DNA from: Klenkia terrae
GTDB taxonomy: Bacteria; Actinomycetota; Actinomycetes; Mycobacteriales; Geodermatophilaceae
Length of the DNA stretch: 52,572 bases
Reading direction: 5' to 3'
NCBI RefSeq assembly: GCF_900491935.1
Contig: NZ_UEXK01000004.1
Location: forward strand, 2,260,203-2,312,774
The stretch's first letter is position 1, and every line of letters starts with the position of its first letter. A program made the translations under genes and the position numbers. Positions 31,627 to 39,561 of this stretch are shown piece by piece. A model generated the notes under the pieces. It did no database searches and was not told the DNA's origin. It was given only the letters and a program-made list of their open reading frames with translations.

Positions 31627-31649
31627 GGGGGCACCTCCGGGGTGCCCCC
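31627..31649. terminator. Strong GC hairpin downstream of the DUF1697 gene
   Basis: GGGGGCACC (31627-31635) pairs perfectly with GGTGCCCCC (31641-31649), loop TCCGG, 4 bp after the DUF1697 stop on the reverse strand. There is no U tract. Confidence 0.6.
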
Positions 31650-31653
31650 GACC

Positions 31654-32208
31654 TCACCCCCCGGGGCGTCCGGCCAGCTCCGCGACCCGGGTGACCGTCG
31701 TCCAGTTGCGACCGGTGCCCGGCGCGCCGAGCAGGCGGTCCCACCGCCAGCTGCCGACCGGGGTGTCCAGGACGCCGTCGGGGAGCCACAGGTGCAGGTC
31801 GCGTCCCCGCAGCGCCCAGGCGCCCTCCCCGGGCCCGGCCACCGGGACCGCGGACACCGCGGCCGGGTCGGGGACGGCGGGCAGGAACGTGACCAGGTAG
31901 CGGGCCGGGTCCAGGTCGGCGCCGTCGGGCAGCGCGACCGGGCCGCTGTCCACGACGGCGGCCACCTCGGCGGCGGACCGGACGGCGACCGCCACGTCGT
32001 GCCCGAAGTCGGCCTGGATGCAGGCGTGCACGTCGGCGGCCAGCCCGTCCTCGACGAGGTCGGTGGTCAGCACGACGTTGCCGCTCTGCAGGTGCGTGGC
32101 GACGTCGGTGTACCCGCGGGCGGTGAGCGCCTCCCGCAGCGGGCCCATGCCGATCCGCTTGGCCCGGCCGACGTTGATGCCGCGGAGCAGGACGACGGAT
32201 CGGGCCAC
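31654..32208 (-). CDS. DUF1697 domain protein
   Basis: 184 aa from GTG 32208. The N-terminal VVLLRGINVGRAKRIGMGPLREALTARGYTDVATHLQSGNVVL is the diagnostic DUF1697 motif, followed by VRSAAEVAAVV and a C-terminal GAPGTGRNWTTVTRVAEL. The function of this family is unknown. TACCTT lies 7 nt upstream of the start. It is divergent from the reverse transcriptase gene; the 220 bp between the two starts has no other canonical gene. Confidence 0.86.
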   Translation of the reverse strand: MARSVVLLRGINVGRAKRIGMGPLREALTARGYTDVATHLQSGNVVLTTDLVEDGLAADVHACIQADFGHDVAVAVRSAAEVAAVVDSGPVALPDGADLDPARYLVTFLPAVPDPAAVSAVPVAGPGEGAWALRGRDLHLWLPDGVLDTPVGSWRWDRLLGAPGTGRNWTTVTRVAELAGRPGG

Positions 32209-32215
32209 GCCGCAG

Positions 32216-32221
32216 AAGGTA
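32216..32221 (-). promoter_or_regulatory. -10 box of the DUF1697 gene
   Basis: TACCTT on the reverse strand, 7 nt before GTG 32208; leaderless pattern. Confidence 0.5.
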
Positions 32222-32428
32222 GAGCCCGGCGGACGGGTCTGGGAAGGTGGCCGGCATGCGGTGGCGCGGGCTCGAGGACGCCGTGCCGCAGGTCGGGCCG
32301 GCAGCTCCGGGGATGCCCCGGGGACCGCACGCAGCCTCCACCACCACGCCTCCGGCGCGACGCAGCGCTCCGCGCAGCTCAGCGTCGGGACGACGGGACC
32401 GGTCGACCCGCGCCACCGCACGATCCAC
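32222..32428 (+). other. Candidate msr-msd (retron ncRNA) region upstream of the RT
   Basis: About 207 bp just ahead of the reverse transcriptase, where retrons place their structured RNA. Stems visible on the + strand are GAGCCCG (32222-32228) with CGGGCTC (32267-32273); CCGGGG (32307-32312) with CCCCGG (32316-32321); CGACGC with GCGTCG flanking 32370-32390; and possible long-range CGGGTC (32234-32239) with GACCCG (32405-32410). None is long enough to prove an msd stem. A 61-codon ORF (32247-32432) has odd composition and is probably not coding. Confidence 0.3.
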
Positions 32429-33802
32429 GTGAAACCACCCGGCACCCGCACCGCCCGCGCGCTGGCCGCCGCGTTCCTGGGCTCCCCGGAGTGGTCCGCG
32501 CCGGCGCTGGTCGAGCAGGGCCGGGTGGTGCTGGACCCGGCGCCGGACTGGCTGCCCGCCGTGGCGGCCGCCGCGGTCGCGGCCCACCGGGAGCCGCCGC
32601 GGGACGCTCCGCGGGAGCTGGCCGGGTTCCTCCTCGGCGTGCGGGAGGAGTTGCTCGACGCCCGGCCCCGGCTCGACGACGACGGCGAGCCGCTGCCCCG
32701 TCCCGCCGAGCCCCGGGTGCGGGCCTGGTTGCCGACCACCCCCCGGATGGGTCGCGCCCGCTGGCCGGTGCACCCGCTGCACGACCTGGCCGACGTCGCC
32801 GAGATGCTGGGCACCGACCTCGACCACCTCTCCTGGTACGCCGACCCGCAGGGTCGCCAGCGCACCGAGCCGGCCGGTCACCTGCAGCTCTACCGCCGCC
32901 GGTGGCTGCCCCGCCCGGGCCGGGTGCCCCGCCTGCTGGAGGTGCCGACCCCGCGGCTGCGCGCGGTGCAGCGGGTGCTGCTGGACCGGGTGCTCGCCCC
33001 GATCCCGCCGCACCCCGCCGCGCACGGGTTCGTCGCCGGCCGCTCCGCCCTGACCGGGGCGCGGCAGCACGTGGGTGCCGAGGAGCTGCTCACCCTGGAC
33101 CTGGCGGCGTTCTTCGCCACGGTCCGCGCCGGCCGGGTGTGGGCGACGCTGCGCTCGGCCGGCTACCCCGAGCCGGTGGCCTCCCTGCTGACCGGGCTGT
33201 GCACCACCTCGGCCACCCGGGACGACCTGGCGACCATGCCGCCGGGCGGCAGCGAGGGCGCCCGTGCCCACGTCCGGGCCGCGCTGGCCACCCCGCACCT
33301 GCCGCAGGGGGCGCCGACGTCCCCGCAGCTGGCCAACCTGGCCGCCCACCGGCTGGACCGGCGGCTGGCCGGGCTGGCCGCGGCGGCGGGCGCGGTCTAC
33401 ACCCGCTACGCCGACGACCTGACCTTCTCCGGCCGGCGCGGCACCGCCGCGCTGCGGCACCGGGTGGCGGTCGTCGTCGCCGACGAGGGGTTCGCGCTGC
33501 AGCCGGCCAAGACCCGGGTGCGCGGGCGCGGCGCCCGCCAGGCGGTCACCGGCGTCGTGGTCAACGAGCGCCCCTCGCTGCCCCGCGCCGAGCTCGACGC
33601 GCTCCGGGCCCGGCTGACCAACGCCGTCCGCCGCGGCCCGTCGGCGGCCGACCTCGCGGCGGTGGACGGCGACCGGCAGGCCCTGCGCCGGGAGCTGGCC
33701 GGCCGGGGGGCCTGGGTGACCCAGGTGCACCCCGTCCGCGGGGAGCGCCTGGCCGCCCTGCTGGCCGCCGTCGACTTCGCGGAGCCCGACACGGACCTGT
33801 GA
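32429..33802 (+). CDS. Retron-type reverse transcriptase
   Basis: 457 aa from GTG 32429. An N-terminal extension of about 140 residues includes LADVAEMLGTDLDHLSWYAD. Then come RT motifs: VPTPRLRAVQRVLLDRVLAPIPPHPAAHGFVAGRS, LTGARQH (208-214, the NAxxH position of retron RTs, with Gly for Asn), motif A LDLAAFFATV (Asp224), LPQGAPTSPQLANL (291-304), catalytic YTRYADDLTFSG (YADD at 327-330), and QAVTGVVVN (VTG at 373-375, retron region Y). The order and the AAHGFxxGRSxLTxAxxHVGA block resemble myxobacterial retron RTs such as that of Mx162. Catalytic residues are intact. No known retron effector lies in the same operon. Confidence 0.88.
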   Translation: MKPPGTRTARALAAAFLGSPEWSAPALVEQGRVVLDPAPDWLPAVAAAAVAAHREPPRDAPRELAGFLLGVREELLDARPRLDDDGEPLPRPAEPRVRAWLPTTPRMGRARWPVHPLHDLADVAEMLGTDLDHLSWYADPQGRQRTEPAGHLQLYRRRWLPRPGRVPRLLEVPTPRLRAVQRVLLDRVLAPIPPHPAAHGFVAGRSALTGARQHVGAEELLTLDLAAFFATVRAGRVWATLRSAGYPEPVASLLTGLCTTSATRDDLATMPPGGSEGARAHVRAALATPHLPQGAPTSPQLANLAAHRLDRRLAGLAAAAGAVYTRYADDLTFSGRRGTAALRHRVAVVVADEGFALQPAKTRVRGRGARQAVTGVVVNERPSLPRAELDALRARLTNAVRRGPSAADLAAVDGDRQALRRELAGRGAWVTQVHPVRGERLAALLAAVDFAEPDTDL

Positions 33803-33840
33803 CCTGGCTGTGACGCGGACCCGTCAGTCTCGGCACCGTC

Positions 33841-33861
33841 GCCGGTGCACCGGGCACCGGC
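33841..33861. terminator. Hairpin between the RT and the NCS2 permease
   Basis: GCCGGTGC (33841-33848) pairs perfectly with GCACCGGC (33854-33861), loop ACCGG, 39 bp after the RT stop. It could terminate RT transcription or be a 5'-UTR structure of the permease mRNA. Confidence 0.45.
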
Positions 33862-33882
33862 GGGAGCCAGGGGGAGCAGGAC

Positions 33883-35283
33883 ATGGCGACGACGAAGGCG
33901 ACCAAGGGCACGGGACGGCGGGACCCGGGCGACCCGGACGCGATGCCGCCGTGGGGCGTGGCGGTGCCGCTGGGCCTGCAGCACGTGCTGGCCATGTTCA
34001 CCTCGAACCTGACCCCGGCGATCCTGCTGGCCGGGGGCATCGGCGCGACCACCGGCGAGGCGGTGCTGCTGGTGCAGGCCGCGCTGCTGTGCGCGGGTCT
34101 GGCCACGCTGCTGCAGACCATCGGCATCGGCCCGGTCGGCAGCCGGTTGCCGCTGATGATGGGTTCGGGCTTCGCGTTCATCGCGGTCGCCGTCCCGCTG
34201 GCCGCCGAGCGCGGGCTGGACGCCGTGCTGGGCGGGGTGCTCGTCACCGCGCTGGTCCAGGTGGCGATCGGGCTGGGCATCCACAAGATCGCGTTCCTGT
34301 TCCCGCCGGTGGTGACCGGGACGATCATCCTGGTGATCGGCCTGGGGCTGCTGCCCAGCGGGATCAACCTGGCCGCCGGCGGGGTCGGCCGCGAGGGCTT
34401 CGGGTCCTGGACGAACTTCGGGGTCGCCGGGCTGGTGCTCGTGCTGACCGTGGTGCTCAACCAGTTCGCCCGCGGGCTGGCCAAGGCCGCGTCGGTGCTC
34501 ATCGCCGTCGTCGTGGGCTACCTGGTGGCCATCCCGGCCGGCCTGCTGGACCTGTCGGGCGTCGGTGACCGGCCGGTGCTGGCCTTCCCGTCGCCGTTCG
34601 CGTTCGGCGTCTCGTTCGAGGTGGTGGCCATCGCGTCGATGGCGATCGTCGGCGTGGTGAACATGGTCGACTCGGTGGGCACGGTGCACGCGGTCACCGA
34701 GGGCGGCGCGGGTCGGCCGGCCACCCGGCGCGAGCTGCGCGGCGGCATCCTGGCCGAGGGCGGGTCCGCCGTCCTGGGCGGGGTGTTCGGGGCGCTGCCG
34801 ACCACGATGTTCAGCCAGAACATCGGCCTGGTCGCGCTCACCAAGCAGATGAGCCGGCACGTGGTGACCATCGGCGCCTGCGTGCTGGTCGGCCTGGCGC
34901 TGCTGCCCCAGCTGGCCGCGGTGCTCGCCGCCGTCCCGCCGGCGGTGCTCGGCGGCGGTGTGCTGGTGCTGTTCGGGATGGTCTGCGCGATCGGCATCGA
35001 GCTGCTGAGCAAGGACGGCCTGGACACCCGCGCGCTGCTCATCGTGGCCATGTCGGTCGCCCTGGGCCGGGGCATCGCGGCCGCCCCGGACGCGATCGCC
35101 GGCATCGCGGGGGAGTGGGGTGCGCTGTTCAGCTCGGGGATCGTGGTCTCCGCGGTGGTGGCCATCGTGCTCAACCTGGTGCTGCCCGGGCGCCCGGTGC
35201 CCGCGCCCGAGGTGCCGTCCCCGGCCGAGCCCTTCGTCGAGGCGGCCGTCGAGGAGCGCGCCGAGGAGCGCACCGAGCGCTGA
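33883..35283 (+). CDS. NCS2-family nucleobase (xanthine/uracil) permease
   Basis: 466 aa with 12-14 hydrophobic segments. The NCS2 signature QNIGLVALTKQMSRH lies about residue 308, and GSGFAFIAVAV and FPPVVTGTIILVIGLGLLPSGI are also family-typical. Proton-coupled uptake of purine or pyrimidine bases is known for the family. The SRH ending of the signature is more usual in xanthine/urate transporters than in uracil transporters. The C-terminal tail is acidic (EEAxEERAEERTER). ATG 33883 has GGGGGAGC upstream at proper spacing. The DNA is typical of the region. Confidence 0.9.
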   Translation: MATTKATKGTGRRDPGDPDAMPPWGVAVPLGLQHVLAMFTSNLTPAILLAGGIGATTGEAVLLVQAALLCAGLATLLQTIGIGPVGSRLPLMMGSGFAFIAVAVPLAAERGLDAVLGGVLVTALVQVAIGLGIHKIAFLFPPVVTGTIILVIGLGLLPSGINLAAGGVGREGFGSWTNFGVAGLVLVLTVVLNQFARGLAKAASVLIAVVVGYLVAIPAGLLDLSGVGDRPVLAFPSPFAFGVSFEVVAIASMAIVGVVNMVDSVGTVHAVTEGGAGRPATRRELRGGILAEGGSAVLGGVFGALPTTMFSQNIGLVALTKQMSRHVVTIGACVLVGLALLPQLAAVLAAVPPAVLGGGVLVLFGMVCAIGIELLSKDGLDTRALLIVAMSVALGRGIAAAPDAIAGIAGEWGALFSSGIVVSAVVAIVLNLVLPGRPVPAPEVPSPAEPFVEAAVEERAEERTER

Positions 35284-35317
35284 GCCGCACAGGGGGGCGC
35301 CCTACGCTGCTGCGACG

Positions 35318-36004
35318 ATGGCGAAGAACGGGCTGCTCGAGGTGCACGACCTCTCCGTGGGCTACGGCGGGGAGCCGGTCTGCGCGCCGGTCACGGTCAG
35401 CGTGCAGGCCGGCACGGCGCTGGGCGTGATCGGCCCGAACGGGGCCGGCAAGTCCACCGTGCTGCAGACCGTCGTCGGCCTGCTGCCGGCGCTGGGCGGC
35501 ACGGTGCAGCTCGAGGGGCGGGACGTCGACGAGCGCGAGGCCGGCTTCCGCCGGGCCGTGGCCACCGTGCTGGACGACGACGCCTTCTTCCCCTCCCTCA
35601 CCGGCGCCGAGCACCTGCTGCTGACCGCCCGCGGGCACGGGGTCGCCGACGCCGAGCAGGTCGTCGCCGAGGAGATCGAGGAGTTCGGCCTGGCCGAGCG
35701 GGCGCACGCGCTGCCCTCCGCGCTGTCCTCGGGCCAGCGTCGCCGGCTCGCGCTGGCCGCCGCGTTCGTCCGGCCGGCCCGGCTGCTGGTGCTCGACGAG
35801 CCCGAGCGCCGGCTGGACGCCCAGATGCGCCGGCGGCTGGCCGCCCGCCTGGCCGCCGACGTCGCCGAGGGGCTGACCGTGGTGTTCGCCAGCCACGACC
35901 CGGAGTTCCTGGCCACCGTCGCCCGCCGGGTGCTGGTGGTCGACGACGACCAGTGCACCGTCGTGTCGCCGAAGGCGGCCGTCGCGGCGCTGCACGAGGG
36001 ATGA
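35318..36004 (+). CDS. ABC transporter ATP-binding protein
   Basis: 228 aa from ATG 35318. Walker A GPNGAGKST, Q-loop replaced (VATVLDDDAFFPSLTG), signature LSSGQRRR, Walker B LLVLDEP, H-loop ASHD. The compact single domain and its overlap with the next gene (ATGA) make it the ATPase of a two-component DUF6297-type ABC system. TACGCT lies 9 nt upstream of the start. The lack of Gln at the Q-loop is common in this subgroup. Substrate and direction of transport are unknown; export or membrane-protein functions are usual for related ABC-2-like systems. Confidence 0.88.
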   Translation: MAKNGLLEVHDLSVGYGGEPVCAPVTVSVQAGTALGVIGPNGAGKSTVLQTVVGLLPALGGTVQLEGRDVDEREAGFRRAVATVLDDDAFFPSLTGAEHLLLTARGHGVADAEQVVAEEIEEFGLAERAHALPSALSSGQRRRLALAAAFVRPARLLVLDEPERRLDAQMRRRLAARLAADVAEGLTVVFASHDPEFLATVARRVLVVDDDQCTVVSPKAAVAALHEG

Positions 36005-37524
36005 ACGCCGACCCGACCCTGGAGCTCTCGGGTGCGGGGGTCCGCCGGTTCACCCGCCGGGCCACCGCGGAGCGCGCCGACACCAGCTGGCTGACCCTCG
36101 GCGGGGACGTGCTGTCCGCGCTCACCACCGCGGCGGTCGTCGTCGCGGTGTTCGGCGGGGCGTTCGCCTCGCTGCGGGAGCGGATCGCGGCCCGCCCGGA
36201 GACCGGGTCGGCCGTGCTGCCCGGCGAGCTGACCGCGCTGGTCGCCGCGGTGCTGGTCACCGCGGCCGTCGTCGCGCTGCTGTCCCGGCTGGGCCCGGTC
36301 AGCGCCACCCCGGCCACCGCCGCGTGGTGGTTGCCGCTGCCGGCCGGACGGCGTGGCCTGCTGCGCGGCGAGCTGCGCAAGGTCGGCCTGGTCGCCGTGG
36401 TGGCCGCGGTCGTCGTCGCGCTGCCGGTGGTGCTGGCCGCGCCGCAGGCGCCCAGCGTGCCGGAGGTGTCGGTCACCGTCGCCGGGGCGGCGCTGCTGGC
36501 CCTGGCCGTCGTCGGTGGGCTGGTCGTGCTGCAGGCGGGCGGGCGGACCGGCTGGGTGGCGCCGGTGACCGGGGCGCTGGCCACCGTGGTGGTCGTCGTC
36601 CCCGCGGTGGGCGGGACGCTGGTGGACGGCTGGGACTGGGTGCCCTCGGCGCCCGACGTCCCGTTGCCGCTGCTGATCGGCGTCCCCGCGGTGCTGGCCG
36701 TCGCCGGCCTCGTGGCCGCCGACCGGGTGAGCGACCGGCTGGCCGCCGGCGCCCTGCGCGAGCGGGGGACGGCGGTGTTCGTGGCCTCGGCGTCCGCGCT
36801 GTCCTTGGACACCCGTGAGCTGGGCCGGGCGCTGGGCACCCCGGTGCACCCGCCGCGGCGGCAGCGGAGCTGGTCCTGGGTGAAGGAGCCCTGGCAGGCC
36901 GTGGTGGCCGGGGACCTGGCCGTGTTCTCCCGCTCGCCGTGGCGGTGGGGTCAGCTGGCCATCGGCACCGCGCTGCCGGTGCTGGCGGCCCGCACCCGCG
37001 GGCTGGGCGAGGTGCCCGGCCTGGTCGCCGTCGCCGTGGTGATCGGCTGGGGGCTGGCCGCGGTCGCCCTCGGTGAACCCAGTCGGCGGGCGCACGGGTC
37101 ACCGGCCGCCGACCGGGCGATGCCGCTGAGCTCGCAGGACGTGGTGCGCGCCCGGGCGATCGTGCCGCTGGCCGGCATGGCACTGGTCTGCGGGGTGTCG
37201 GCGGGTGTGGTCGGGCTGGGCTGGGAGTGGGCGGTGCTGGGCGTGCTGACGGCCCCGGCCTGGGCCGGGGCCGCCGTGCGCGGGGGGTACCGGCCCGAGC
37301 TCGACTGGTCGGGCCCGGTGCTCTCCTCGCCGATGGGGGCGGTGCCCACCAGCGTCGGGGTCACCCTGGTCCGCGGGCTCGACCTCGGCGTGCTGGGCAC
37401 CATCCCGTTCATCGTCGCGCTGCTGCTCGGCGAGGCCCCGCAGCTGCTCCAGGGCATCGCGCTCGTCGTGGCCGCCGGGCTGGGTGCGCTCGCGGTCGGG
37501 ACGGCGCAGCGCCGCAGCAGCTGA
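36001..37524 (+). CDS. DUF6297-family ABC permease-like membrane protein
   Basis: 507 aa with about 12 transmembrane segments and a central soluble loop (LGTPVHPPRRQRSWSWVKEPWQAVVAGDLAVFSRSPWRWGQL). This layout is that of DUF6297 proteins, which are encoded next to an ABC ATPase in actinobacteria. ATG 36001 overlaps the stop of the ATPase gene (ATGA), so the two are translationally coupled and form one transporter. No substrate is known for the family. The gene ends inside a terminator hairpin shared with the convergent quinone oxidoreductase. Confidence 0.83.
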   Translation: MNADPTLELSGAGVRRFTRRATAERADTSWLTLGGDVLSALTTAAVVVAVFGGAFASLRERIAARPETGSAVLPGELTALVAAVLVTAAVVALLSRLGPVSATPATAAWWLPLPAGRRGLLRGELRKVGLVAVVAAVVVALPVVLAAPQAPSVPEVSVTVAGAALLALAVVGGLVVLQAGGRTGWVAPVTGALATVVVVVPAVGGTLVDGWDWVPSAPDVPLPLLIGVPAVLAVAGLVAADRVSDRLAAGALRERGTAVFVASASALSLDTRELGRALGTPVHPPRRQRSWSWVKEPWQAVVAGDLAVFSRSPWRWGQLAIGTALPVLAARTRGLGEVPGLVAVAVVIGWGLAAVALGEPSRRAHGSPAADRAMPLSSQDVVRARAIVPLAGMALVCGVSAGVVGLGWEWAVLGVLTAPAWAGAAVRGGYRPELDWSGPVLSSPMGAVPTSVGVTLVRGLDLGVLGTIPFIVALLLGEAPQLLQGIALVVAAGLGALAVGTAQRRSS

Positions 37525-37537
37525 CCACCCGGTCAGC
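37520..37537. terminator. Bidirectional hairpin holding both stop codons
   Basis: GCTGACC (37520-37526) pairs with GGTCAGC (37531-37537), loop ACCC. The stop of the DUF6297 gene (37522-37524) is in the left arm and the stop of the oxidoreductase (37533-37535) in the right arm. Confidence 0.5.
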
Positions 37538-38462
37538 CGCCCACCAGGACGACGACCTTGCCGGGCAGTGCGCCGGCGCCCGCGCGGGCGTGCACCTCGG
37601 CCAGCTGGGCCAGCGGCACCCGCTCGGCCACGTCGACCTGCAGCTCGCCGCTGTCCACCCGGGCCACCAGCTCGGCGAGCTGGGCGGCGTCGCTGCGGAC
37701 GAAGACGTCGACGCCGCGCACGCCGCGGGCCTCGTCGGAGGGCGCGGGCATCCAGACCGTGGTGGCCACGACGGCACCCCCGTCGCGGACCAGCCCGGCG
37801 AGGGCGGCCAGCTGCTCGGGCTCGACCGGGGCCAGGTTGAGGGCCAGGTCCACCGGCTCGGTGCGGGGGGTCGCGGCGGGGTCCACCACCTCGGCGGCGC
37901 CGAGGGCGAGGAGGGCCTCCCGGTGGCGGGGCGCGGCGACGGCGACGACGTGCGCGCCCGCCGCCGCGGCCAGCTGGACGGCGTACCGGCCCACCGCCCC
38001 GCCCGCGCCGACGACCAGCACCCGACGGCCGGCGGTCAGCCCGCCGTGGTCGAACAGCGACTGCCACGCGGTGAGCGCGACCATCGGCAGCGCGGCGGCG
38101 TCGGCGAGCGGGATGGTGGTCGGCGCGGCGACCAGGACGTCGGCCGGGGCCAAAACGAACTCGGCGGCGGCGCCGTCGGCGATCATCGGCAGGAAGCCGA
38201 CGACCGGGTCGCCCACCGCGAGGCCCTCGACCCCGGGGCCCAGCGCGTCGACGGTGCCGGCGACCTCGACGCCGGGGACGTGCGGCAGTGCGACCGGGAA
38301 CGGCCCCTGCATCGCGCCGGCCCGGATGGTCGCGTCGATGCCGTTGAAGGTGGTGGCGGCGACGCGGACGCGGACCTCGCCCGCCCCGGGCCGAGGGGTG
38401 TCGACGTCGTCGCTGCGCAGGACCTGCGGGTCGCCGAACTCGTGGAAACGGACTGCCTTCAT
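37533..38462 (-). CDS. Zinc-independent quinone oxidoreductase (MDR superfamily, NADPH type)
   Basis: 309 aa from ATG 38462 (MKAVRFHEFGDPQVL). GroES-like N-terminal half, then VLVVGAGGAVGRYAVQLAAAAGAHVVAVA as NAD(P)-binding Rossmann fold, and a C-terminal LVxRVDSGELQVDVAERVPLAQLAEVHARAGAGALPGKVVVLV. Zinc-ligand Cys/His residues of alcohol dehydrogenases are missing, so it belongs to the quinone oxidoreductase/zeta-crystallin branch. It is divergent from a MarR gene. The promoter region has two matching inverted operator sites, the arrangement expected of a redox- or electrophile-responsive MarR switch. Confidence 0.9.
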   Translation of the reverse strand: MKAVRFHEFGDPQVLRSDDVDTPRPGAGEVRVRVAATTFNGIDATIRAGAMQGPFPVALPHVPGVEVAGTVDALGPGVEGLAVGDPVVGFLPMIADGAAAEFVLAPADVLVAAPTTIPLADAAALPMVALTAWQSLFDHGGLTAGRRVLVVGAGGAVGRYAVQLAAAAGAHVVAVAAPRHREALLALGAAEVVDPAATPRTEPVDLALNLAPVEPEQLAALAGLVRDGGAVVATTVWMPAPSDEARGVRGVDVFVRSDAAQLAELVARVDSGELQVDVAERVPLAQLAEVHARAGAGALPGKVVVLVGG

Positions 38463-38482
38463 GGTGTTCCTCCTGGGTAGGT

Positions 38483-38532
38483 GCTTCGAACTCGTAACAC
38501 TGGCGACCGTAGAGGTGTTCCGAGTTCGAAGC
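38483..38532. promoter_or_regulatory. Paired MarR operator in the divergent promoter region
   Basis: GCTTCGAACTCGTAACAC (38483-38500) and its inverted copy GTGTTCCGAGTTCGAAGC (38515-38532) match at 17 of 18 bases, each containing TTCGAA. One copy sits near each of the two divergent genes, so a MarR dimer at each could control both. Confidence 0.72.
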
Positions 38533-38542
38533 AAGTGCCCGG

Positions 38543-38548
38543 TAGGCT
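38543..38548 (+). promoter_or_regulatory. -10 box of the MarR gene
   Basis: TAGGCT 7 nt before GTG 38556. The rightward operator copy covers the -35 region. Confidence 0.5.
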
Positions 38549-38555
38549 CGGTGCC

Positions 38556-39038
38556 GTGACGAGCCCGGACCACCTCGCGCCCGAGCAGCTGCAGACGTAC
38601 TTCGCCCTCATGGAGACCGCGAGCCTGCTGCAGTACGCGGTGGAGCAGCAGCTGCGCGCCGACGGCGACCTGAGCTGGGTGCAGTTCCAGGTGCTGGCCG
38701 GGCTGGTGCTCGGCCCCGAGCCCAGCCAGCGGATGACCGACATCGCCGACCGGGTCGTCTACAGCCGCAGCGGGGTGACCTACCAGGCGACCGTGCTGGA
38801 GAAGCGCGGCCTGGTGGCGCGCAGCGCGGACCCCGCCGACGACCGCGGCACGGTGGTCAGCGCGACCCCGGCCGGCCGGGCGCTGATCGACCGCGTGCTG
38901 CCCGGGCACGAGGCCGTCGTCCGGGCGGCGTTGCTGGACCTGCTGCCCGCCGAGGACGCCCCGGTCCTGACCCGGCTGCTGCTGCGCCTGCGGGACCGGA
39001 TGCGCCAGGCCCCGCCCCGCTCCGCCCGCCGCCGCTGA
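38556..39038 (+). CDS. MarR-family transcriptional regulator
   Basis: 160 aa from GTG 38556. Winged helix: LSWVQFQVLAGLVLGPEPSQRMTDIADRVVYSRSGVTYQATVLEKRGLVARSADPADDRGTVVSATPAGRALID. The D-x-R wing motif (PADDRG) is typical of MarR. There is no obvious redox Cys, so ligand sensing is more likely than oxidation. It is divergent from the quinone oxidoreductase; matched operators between them indicate autoregulation and control of that enzyme. Confidence 0.9.
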   Translation: MTSPDHLAPEQLQTYFALMETASLLQYAVEQQLRADGDLSWVQFQVLAGLVLGPEPSQRMTDIADRVVYSRSGVTYQATVLEKRGLVARSADPADDRGTVVSATPAGRALIDRVLPGHEAVVRAALLDLLPAEDAPVLTRLLLRLRDRMRQAPPRSARRR

Positions 39039-39056
39039 CCGCTGCAGTCGCAGGGT

Positions 39057-39130
39057 GGGTGGACCCAGCGGGGCGCCCCTCCCTCCAGGTCCTGCCCTGG
39101 GGGAAGGGGCGGCGCGACGGGTGGACCCAG
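39057..39130. repeat. 74-bp intergenic element bounded by 12-bp direct repeats
   Basis: GGGTGGACCCAG occurs at 39057-39068 and again at 39119-39130. Between them lie the palindrome GGGGCGCCCC (39070-39079) and a CCAGG/CCTGG hairpin near 39085-39100. It is between MarR and a small membrane protein gene and looks like a short structured repeat. Confidence 0.45.
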
Positions 39131-39164
39131 GGTGCAGCCCGCACGGCGGTGCCAGGATGGCGCG

Positions 39165-39545
39165 GTGGTCGACCTGACTGCCCCGGACGCGGGCACCCGC
39201 CGTCGGCGCCTGGGCGTGCCGGCGAGCTGGGTGCTGCTCGTGCTCGGCGGGCTGCTCGTGGGCGCGCTGGCCTGGTACCCGGTCCTCTTCGCCTGGTTGC
39301 TGGGTCTGGTGGTCGCCGGGGAGCTGGGGTGGGTGGCCGTCGATCCGACGCTCGTGGACGACGGCATCGGCGTCGTCGTCTGGGCCACTGGCGTGCTCTG
39401 GTTCGTGCTGCTGGGGGTCGCCGGGCCGTTGACCTGGGCGATGCGCCGGGTGAGCAGCCTGCCTGCGCGGACCTGGTGGCCGGTGTCGGTGGCCCTCTGG
39501 GTGACCCCGTTCGCGGTCGCCCTGCTGAGGTCCGAGCTGGGTTGA
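39165..39545 (+). CDS. Small membrane protein of unknown function
   Basis: 126 aa from GTG 39165, with CAGGAT 6 nt upstream. Four hydrophobic segments: WVLLVLGGLLVGALAWYPVLFAWLLGLVVA, GIGVVVWATGVLWFVLLGVAG, and WWPVSVALWVTPFAVALL. There is a short charged N-terminus and no conserved motif I recognise. Orientation and spacing from MarR (126 bp) suggest its own transcript. Confidence 0.7.
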   Translation: MVDLTAPDAGTRRRRLGVPASWVLLVLGGLLVGALAWYPVLFAWLLGLVVAGELGWVAVDPTLVDDGIGVVVWATGVLWFVLLGVAGPLTWAMRRVSSLPARTWWPVSVALWVTPFAVALLRSELG

Positions 39546-39561
39546 GTGCGCCGCGGCGGTC

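Noticed and set aside
32247-32432. 61-codon ORF upstream of the RT as a retron accessory protein
   Set aside because: No ribosome site, Pro/Thr/Arg-rich composition of a shadow frame, and it ends inside the RT start; a non-coding RNA region is more plausible.
32422-32435. GATCCACGTGAAAC at the RT start as a further parS site
   Set aside because: Two mismatches to the local 14-mer and two to the classical parS; it may be chance and part of the RT start context.
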